Source: Anthoceros angustus
Lineage: Eukaryota > Streptophyta > Anthocerotopsida > Anthocerotales > Anthocerotaceae
Direction: 5' to 3'
Length of the DNA: 64,000 bases
Assembly (NCBI GenBank): GCA_010909165.1
Contig: MU008162.1
Location: 310,001 to 374,000, forward strand
Part shown: positions 58,101 through 64,000 of the stretch, one piece after another
Numbering within the stretch: the stretch's first letter is position 1
How the letters are laid out: each line of letters begins with the position of its first letter
Notes under the pieces: generated by a model
The model's database searches: none
Seen by the model: only the letters and a program-made list of their open reading frames with translations
What the model was told of the DNA's origin: nothing
Made by a program: the position numbers and the translations under genes

Positions 58101-59519
58101 AGAAGCCTCGACTCACCGCAGACGGGACGGACCGGAAGGCTCAAGGAGATGAAGGCCACGGGACAAAGACAGGACCCTAGTGGCCCCTGCTTGAGATGAC
58201 GGAGCGGGAGAGGAGCAACCGAGGAGCAGAACGAGGGAGCGGCGGATGCGATCGAGGTAAGCACCCGCACCTCACCATGGAAGGAGGGGCCAACGAAGGA
58301 GTCACTCGATCGGGAACAGCGGAGGACTTCGAGGAGAGCCACGGAGGAGTCCTGAGGGAGGAAACCCGGGGGAGGCGTGAGTCCGACTTTGAGGACCGGA
58401 TCAAGTCCGGACTCAGAATAAGTCCGGACCTCAAGTCCGGACTGAATAAGTCCGGACTCAAGTCCGGACCCCGGACAACTGACCGAGGTCCGGACCTGCA
58501 GACAAGGTCGGACCTAGCCGGCCGGACCTGAATAAGCCGGACTCAAGTTCGTGAGTCGAGACAGACCTCGAGGACCGGCCGCCAAGAAGGAGGAGCCCCT
58601 TCGACTTACGCTTAGGGGAGCCGATAGGGGTGGCCCCACCGGGCGAAGGACCTGTGGAGGCCAGGGGATGACGTGGTAACGCGGTCGCCGCCGCCAGAGC
58701 CCAACCCGACTGTGATTCCGGAGAGAGGAGGGGCCCGCCACGGATCATCCGATTGGGTGCACCACAACCGCTGTGACGGGGATTGACCACCCATTCCGAG
58801 GAGGGGCTCAGACCTTCCCCCCACACGGGCGAAGGAGATAGGGGGATAGGCCGGTAGGCGGCCGATTAGGTATACCGCTGGCTATCACCGTAATAGGGGT
58901 GTAATAAAGACGCCACCGCAGATAAGAGGGCCGAGGCCGCCTAGTAAAGCATCTTTCTCTGGTGTTGATGCCGCGCTCTGCACCTTTGTGAGTCTTCTTG
59001 CTAACGTGAGTCCCGAGTCACCGAAAGGTGCACGATCCCGGGAGATTGATCAAGGTCCCGTGACGGACTTAACGCTGTGGTGTGTGCAGGAAGGGTGACC
59101 GGTGATCTGCTCGCCCCGAGCCGCGTCCGACACCGAACTGACCGAACGTGAGCCGGAGGAACTCCGGAGGTGTGTAGAGCCCGGACGAGAGGCCCGCGGA
59201 ACGACGGAGGAGGTCCGGATCACAGAACCGGCTTTTCTAAGATCAAGAGTGTAGCGTGAGAGGAGAGGAAAGGACCGATGCGTGAAGGATGTATGTGAAC
59301 GATACGGACGCGAACGGGTCTCTAAACGCTTGGCCATACCGGCCTGACGGTGAACGCTAGAGTAGTTAGAGTATGTGTGTGAGTTGAGACCGAACGAGCG
59401 CTAAGGACGGTAAGAATCACCAAACGCGTAAACGGGCCTATCATTCCTTGGGAACGGACTTCTTCCTACAACGACACGGATTGTGCGCGCCTGGCCGGCC
59501 ATCGAAAAGTCCCGCCACA
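55139..59519 (+). repeat. 3' LTR of the Gypsy element
   Basis: It is about 4.38 kb, starts TGTGGGCTATGCACTCGGG and ends CCCGCCACA. It contains a 427-codon open frame from 56154 to 57437 that is rich in Arg, Lys, Glu and Pro. The same stretch in the 5' LTR is split by indels. Confidence 0.82.
58402..58470. repeat. AAGTCCGGAC tandem repeats in the 3' LTR
   Basis: The array has AAGTCCGGAC cores with spacers AATA and CTC, as in the 5' LTR, but with different spacer lengths. Confidence 0.85.
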
Positions 59520-61397
59520 AAATGTGCCAGGAGCAGCTAAGGGCCATGTCCACCCAACAGAGGCCTTAGTAAATCAGTCAAGGGGCGATGCTACAATTGA
59601 AGAGCTTCAAGATGAGGTCTCGCGAGTCCGTGGAGGTGGAAACAATGGCGCCTCGAGAAATTCAAGAACTGCGGAAAGATACAAGCGAGAGAGAGGCGAC
59701 TAAACTCAGAAGAAGAGCCACAGCAAGCCGATGGCCACCACCGTGGGAAGACCACCACGGTGGCTAAACCGGCCACCGTCGCGGAAGAAGGAACCGAGGT
59801 GGGGGAGGCCACCGACAGGAGTACCGCAGATGGAGCGGCAGATCCCCTGGAAACCCAGCAGCAGCCGGCCCAGGATTGTCCACGGGAGGAGAGGGTAAGG
59901 ACCTCTATATCAGAAGGGCATATTGTGCTGCGGCGTCTCAATGAGGATGCTCATGTCCCTGGCTTCTGCCTGCATGGTGAGCGGGTGCTCACTCTAAATG
60001 TGTATGTGGTTGTTGGGATGAGGAGGCGGCTTTGGTCACATCTTGACCGCCACGGGCTTTGCTGGTTCTTCCGAATCGAGCGGGGCCTACCCCCAAGTGG
60101 TGATCGAGGAAATGAGCGGGCGGAGGCGGAAGTGAGTGGAGATCCACGGTGGCTGTCCAAATGAAGAGCGGAATAACAGCATAGGGCCTATAGGCAGCGC
60201 GACGCCCATGGAAGACGCTTGAAAGCTGCAGGCGTGGCCGAGGTGGAGGTTTTGGGGAGAATCGCTCGGATCAGGCGTGGCAGAGGGAGGCAGGCGAAAC
60301 CCCCAGCTACAGCAAATGAGAACTGTGACGCTTAATTTTAGAGGAGCGACACATTGCAAGCCAAGAGTTCCTTTTCGGGTTAGAGGATAGGATGTTTTGA
60401 GGGTCTGCGGAGCTGTAGTTACCGGAATTGGTAGGAGCGTCCGTCGTAGTAGGTCATATTTTCTAGACATGGGAGGAGTGAGCTGTGGAGATCCACATGA
60501 GTGTATAAGAGACCCTTGAGTGTCTCTTAATAATTGTGTGAACTTCCGTGTGTTGAAGCTATGCGCCGAGGTTGGTTGAGGACGTCCGATCAACATCAAA
60601 CCTGCTCGATGCACCGCTTTCTGCCACAAGAAGGCCGGAAGATCCTGGATGGTCGAGAGCGGGTGGCCAAGCTCCACGCCTGGGTGGCCGGGCTGGCGCC
60701 TGAAAAGAGGTAGGGATTGCCTCGGAAGGCGGAGGCGGAACCGCCGAAGGCGGATCGCCAAGCAGCACCGGTGTTTTCCGATCTTCTTTCCCAACCGCCA
60801 CCAAAGTGTTTTATTCCATGAGAGGGGTCTGTGGCCCAAGAGGGGTCTGTGTGGCCCAAAGGAGGGGTCTGTGTGGCCCAAAGTGGGGTCTGGGTGGCCC
60901 GTGAGGAGAGGAAGAGAGGATTTATTTAGGAAGGGGAAGGCCCGAAAGGGCAGACGAGTGCGCGCTGTAAGGGATTGTGAGTGTGTGTGGGGAGAATCGC
61001 GAAATGATTAAGGAGACTGGAAGTGAGTGGTGGGGTCGCGGGGAAATAGCGGTGGAGTGAGGCACCGCAGCACTTGAGGTCGTGGTGCATAACTCCCGGG
61101 AAGGATCCGATGTGGAATTCCCCGGAAGCAAAGAGAGGCGCGTTAGGGACCCGCCAGTGGTTGAACCAACCTGCGTGGCCGAGTCTTCCACCAGTGGTGG
61201 GTTTGGGTAGTCGGATAAGGGGGAAGGTAGTGATCGATGGGGTAAGTCTAGAGTCCATAGTTTTAGAACATCTTGACGCCAAACCATTCCCTTGGGATCG
61301 AATCCTAGGACTATAACGACATAGAGGGTAAATGTGGCCTCCTTGCATCTTCAGATGCAAAAACCAACTCCACAACAACTGAAATAGGTAATTTTAA
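59520..61397. other. Unassigned GC-rich block right of the Gypsy element
   Basis: A plus-strand frame (59760-60164, 134 codons) has an acidic start and a basic second half (GMRRRLWSHLDRHGLCWFFRIERG), and minus-strand frames are open up to 264 codons (60087-60881). I recognise none. The long minus frame is Pro/Leu-rich without motifs and probably chance. A 23-bp tandem repeat lies at 60822-60905. Confidence 0.4.
60822..60905. repeat. Tandem repeat, 20-23-bp unit, four copies
   Basis: GAGGGGTCTGTGTGGCCCAA occurs four times with small length changes. Confidence 0.9.
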
Positions 61398-61612
61398 CTT
61401 TTTTTAGACAAATCTGGAGGCTTTATAAGAAGGAAAGTACAACCCGGCCCCATGCTTGAAGGCAAATTGGCGGACCAAACATGCCAGGGCAAACTCCAAA
61501 CAATCCTACCATCTCTAAAATGCAGACAAGTACTGACAGGCCCCAGGCATCCGAACAAAACCGAGATAGCCATCATGGGGCAGCGAGAAGGAGAACAGGG
61601 AGAAGGTCATTT
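61398..61612 (-). mobile_element. LINE 3' tail, with poly-A
   Basis: On the minus strand the fragment runs from ATGATGGCTATCTCGG through CTTCTTATAAAGCCTCCAG to ATTTGTCTAAAAAAA, ending in a short A run (61398-61405). This is the form of plant L1-type 3' ends. Only the last about 200 bases are present. An inverted, A-less copy of its first part stands at 61745-61885. Confidence 0.6.
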
Positions 61613-61885
61613 TAGTATATCTCGGTCATTTTAGTATATCTCGGAGCTACGAAGCGGATAGGAGCTCATAGGTCACAGGACACCACTCCGAGATTCTTCA
61701 GTCATTGAATTTTCTCTTCAAATTTTGTATTGTGTCCTATGAGTACTAAAATGACCTTCTCGCTGTTCTCCTTCTCGCTGCCCCATGATGGCTATCTCGG
61801 TTTTGTTCGGATGCCTGGGGCCAGTCAGTACTTGTTTGCATTTTAGAGATGGCAGGATTGTTTGGAGTTTGCCTTGGTGTGTTTG
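61480..61885. repeat. Inverted repeat with about 140-bp arms
   Basis: The left arm (61480-61617) and right arm (61743-61885) are reverse complements with few mismatches. The loop of about 125 bases matches carbonic-anhydrase 3' sequence. Transcribed, it would fold into a long hairpin. Confidence 0.8.
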
Positions 61886-62010
61886 CTCCGAGATTCTTCA
61901 GTCATTGAATTTTCTCTTCAAATTTTGTATTGTATCCTATCAGTATTCATACAGCAAGACCAAACACAATCCATAATTTTGAAGCATCTCATACTTGCAA
62001 AGCGCAATGA
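61620..62010 (+). pseudogene. Relic of carbonic-anhydrase 3' UTR
   Basis: Bases 61620-61755 and again 61886-62010 match 14310-14510 downstream of carbonic anhydrase 2: ATCTCGGAGCTACGAAGCGGAT, GAGATTCTTC..., TCATTGAATTTTC and ACTTGCAAAGCGCA. No coding exon remains. The stretch shows that a further gene copy once ended here or was duplicated in part. Confidence 0.65.
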
Positions 62011-62307
62011 GACATAGTTAATGACCTTATAAGGTAGATGTTCTCAAGGTGAGGAGACAGGTAACATCCTTTGTGGGAAACCTTGTTAGTTAGTCTTGTT
62101 AGTTAATAAATTACTCATTAAGTAGGTAATGTCAATCCAAAGTTACTTTGAAGAAAAATAGATATAAAATATTTTATTATAATTTTAATAATATAAGTAA
62201 CTCATAGCTAAATCCAGGTTTCATGGGTGCAAGTAGGCTAATTATGTTCTTGCTACCCATGGCTAAATCCTGGTTCCATAAGTGTGAGTAGGCTAACTAT
62301 GTTCTGG

Positions 62308-62991
62308 CTACTTGGTGGCCTCTGAAGGCGAGACAAGTGCACCTAATGTTGTTAGAATTTTATGAGCAAATTCAGTTGATTGTGGAGGCACGAAAAATTG
62401 TTCTTGTGCAGATGCTAGGGTGTTCTGTGTGTTGTGCTTCATTTTTCTACGTTTCTCAAAACGTTGCACTGATATGGGGTGAAGCCAAAAAAGGCGATTC
62501 CGTTCTAAACTCTTCTCGAAATCAGATTCTTTTCTCCTTCGTTTGATGGGGCGACGGTTCCGAGATGGGACATGATCCCAATCAGCACGCTTCCTCTTCA
62601 AAGAGATCTACAGGGACCCATCCATAAGCAAATATAACATCATTATGTTGTAAAATAGATTAATATACTTACGTTGTGTGAGAATTTCATGAAAGAGGAT
62701 ACAAACCAAAAAAGATCCTATTTTTACCGTTAGAGCATGTTCCAAGTTGTGAGAAGACGTTTGCATTATCTCTTTTGTAACGTCCCCATTTGTTAACTTG
62801 CTACAAAGAGTCTCAACATGTTTTTTGATATCATCTTGATGGTGAAGGTCATTCGTACAACTAGCCCGATTGCTAAAGAATTTCCAGATGTCACACAAAA
62901 AGCCTATGTTGGAAAAAATCATGTTGAATTGTCCTCTAACTTTCCTTGATACTACAGTGATGAATGGTAATTGATCTGCTCCCGACCACAA
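62308..62991 (-). CDS. Unknown basic protein with bipartite NLS-like region, two exons (copy 2)
   Basis: Exon 1 runs to 62728 and exon 2 is 62607-62308; the intron of 120 bases has GTAAAAAT and TGTAG ends. The product would have about 185 residues. Exon 1 carries KVRGQFNMIFSNIGFLCDIW and FFSNRASCTND. Exon 2 opens with LKRKRADWDHVP, then RRPIKRRRKESDFEKSLER and EKRRKMKHN, suggesting nuclear import, and ends with a conserved helix (QSTEFAHKILTTLGAL). No ATG is clear at the 5' end (the first in-frame ATG is the Met in FNMIF), so an upstream exon may be missing. The paralogue at 17058 shares the intron position. I do not recognise a family. The copy is open throughout. Confidence 0.5.
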
Positions 62992-63059
62992 TAAGTCCTT
63001 ATCAAATTAAGGAGTAGGTTATGGATGATCTATAAGTTGGACTGATCCCTCAAACTTAT

Positions 63060-63214
63060 TTTTATTCCTTGGATAAGTTAATCCCACCACATATATAGAC
63101 ATCTCCGGAGCATGTGGAGAAAAACATAACTCGAGATTTTTATTCCTTGGATAAGTTAATCCCACCACATATATAGACATCTCCGGAGCATGTGGAGAAA
63201 AACATAACTCGAGG
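63060..63214. repeat. Tandem duplication, about 78-bp unit
   Basis: TTTTTATTCCTTGGATAAG... to ...AACATAACTCGAG occurs twice in direct succession with one or two changes, about 70 bp upstream of the unknown gene. A single diverged unit lies at 17870-17945. Confidence 0.92.
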
Positions 63215-63900
63215 ACCAAGGACAAATGGCTATCTAACGAGCACACAAACACACCAGAACACCAAAGCCCGCGGAATCAAAGACACCAAAGCCCGAGGAC
63301 CAAGGACAAATGGAAACTCGGTAAAGCGACCAGACGCTGAGATTTTATGAACGTTTGGCATGTAGTGTGCCAATTCCGCAATGGACCTGTTCGGACAGAA
63401 TTGGACCTGTCCAGTTGGAATTGGGCCTCGAGTGAGCCGGCATTTTCCCCACGCTCTGGCATCCGGCTGTTTCACTCACAAGTGGGAGTAGAGATCTGAT
63501 CTAGATAACTATGAGAGGTCAGGCTGTCAGCCCATAGCTCCGCCTTTCGTGCTGCTGTGACGAGTTCGACGACCCTTGAAAAACTAGAGAAACGTTTCGG
63601 ACCTCCACTTTCACGCGTTTCGTGTTCCAAATCCGGAATGTGGCGTGCCGGAATCGACCTCCCCCGAACTGGCCTGGTACAACTTGACCATCACCCATCT
63701 TGCACCGGGGATGTTTTGTTCAAGTGGTTGGTAGATCTCAAATCTCTGAGGGGCCATGATGTCAGCCCATAGCTTCGTTCTCCATCGATCGTCCCATCCC
63801 TTCCCTGCTCATCCTGCCGTGGGTAGCTCCATGCCACGACCCATGGATAAGGCTCAGCGCTCCACCAGCCCGCGTACGGGCATGTCAGCTCCCTCACACC
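63215..63900. other. Intergenic, no gene recognised
   Basis: Bases 63215-63320 contain CACCAAAGCCCG... repeats related to 17990-18030. The phrase TGTCAGCCCATAGCT occurs twice (63527 and 63760). Open frames are short and without motifs. Confidence 0.45.
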
Positions 63901-64000
63901 CCTTGTACTCCAGAGTATATATCATGCCCCGCTCAATGTGTCTGCGCTAGACTCCCACTTACAGTCCTCTCCTCATCCCAAGTCTCGACAAGTTCAACCC
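63901..64000 (+). promoter_or_regulatory. Probable promoter and 5' leader of a third alpha carbonic anhydrase
   Basis: TATATAT at 63916-63922 is a good TATA box. The last 50 bases (CACTTACAGT..., then CCTCATCCCAAGTCTCGACAAG) match the leader directly before the ATG of carbonic anhydrase 2 (CACTCACAGT..., then CCCCTGATCCCAAGTCTCAGAAG). The gene itself would start just outside the window. Confidence 0.5.

Larger units (their letters stand above)
45295..59519 (+). mobile_element. Gypsy-type LTR retrotransposon with 4.3-kb LTRs
   Basis: Two long direct repeats (45295-49610 and 55139-59519) bracket about 5.5 kb that encode gag, protease, RT, RNase H and integrase in the Ty3/Gypsy order. The repeats end in CCCGCCACA. 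A primer site (TTTTGGCGCTGCCGGGAA) follows the left one and a polypurine tract (GAGAAGGGAGTA) precedes the right one. No clear target duplication is visible (left flank CTATGTAA, right flank AAATGTGC). All coding regions are frameshifted. Confidence 0.82.

Noticed and set aside
60087-60881. 264-codon minus-strand ORF
   Set aside because: Pro/Leu/Arg-rich, overlaps a tandem repeat and opposite open frames; typical of GC-rich chance ORFs.
1-64000. CRISPR arrays, rRNA and tRNA genes
   Set aside because: None found. The repeats seen are minisatellites or LTRs, and the tRNA-like strings are retrotransposon primer sites.

Overview
The window looks like nuclear DNA of a green plant, probably an early-diverging land plant or a close streptophyte alga. 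The reasons are spliced genes with introns of about 50-200 bp, a plant-type ORC3, secreted plant-type alpha carbonic anhydrases, PPR-type coding sequence, and Copia elements primed by the plant initiator-tRNA-Met site (TGGTATCAGAGC). The compact introns recall Selaginella or hornworts, but I cannot name the species.

Left arm, 1-18.6 kb: this is the host-gene part. A Copia reverse-transcriptase relic lies at the extreme left. It is followed by a six-exon NAD-dependent SDR of the 3beta-HSD/epimerase type (2864-4430, +), a six-exon alpha carbonic anhydrase (4687-6068, +), and a convergent 17-exon ORC3 (6141-10386, -) whose C-terminal part carries an AT-hook. A second alpha carbonic anhydrase with matching exon structure lies at 12904-14302 (+). 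Between and after these are a LINE 3' relic (11.1-11.9 kb) and a relic (17.06-17.76 kb, -) of an unrecognised basic, nuclear-looking gene that has a better-preserved copy at 62.3-63.0 kb.

Middle, 18.5-41.2 kb: three Copia elements, all on the minus strand, are nested like dolls. Copia-C (23124-31913) sits in the reverse transcriptase of Copia-B (20875-36368, 5-bp duplication GTTCC). Copia-B sits in the reverse transcriptase of Copia-A (18663-40633, 5-bp duplication GCCAC). Copia-A sits in a PPR-type sequence and is flanked by a 43-bp direct repeat instead of a 5-bp one. Copia-A and Copia-B share a short upstream ORF starting 31 nt after the primer site. Between pol and the 3' LTR they also carry an antisense ORF encoding a hydrophobic segment followed by a charged tail. 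Copia-C has a third, spliced-looking antisense ORF in the same place. This antisense gene is the most interesting feature of the window.

Right arm, 41.2-64 kb: this holds short-repeat clusters, a degraded LINE reverse transcriptase (42.8-43.6 kb), and LTR fragments. A large Gypsy element (45.3-59.5 kb) has LTRs of about 4.3-4.4 kb and a frameshifted gag-PR-RT-RH-IN interior. Beyond it are an unassigned block (59.5-61.4 kb), LINE 3' tails in inverted orientation, and a relic of carbonic-anhydrase 3' sequence. The window ends with the second copy of the unknown basic gene and what looks like the promoter and 5' leader of a third alpha carbonic anhydrase starting beyond base 64000. The simplest reading is a local array of carbonic anhydrase plus unknown-gene modules, split by a roughly 43-kb block of retrotransposons.

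Caution: the two Gypsy LTRs, and a 1.2-kb tandem duplication at 29.9-32.3 kb, differ mainly by small indels, whereas the Copia-A and Copia-B LTR pairs differ only by 2-3 substitutions. Local consensus errors are therefore likely in the GC-rich Gypsy region, and some frameshifts there may not be real.
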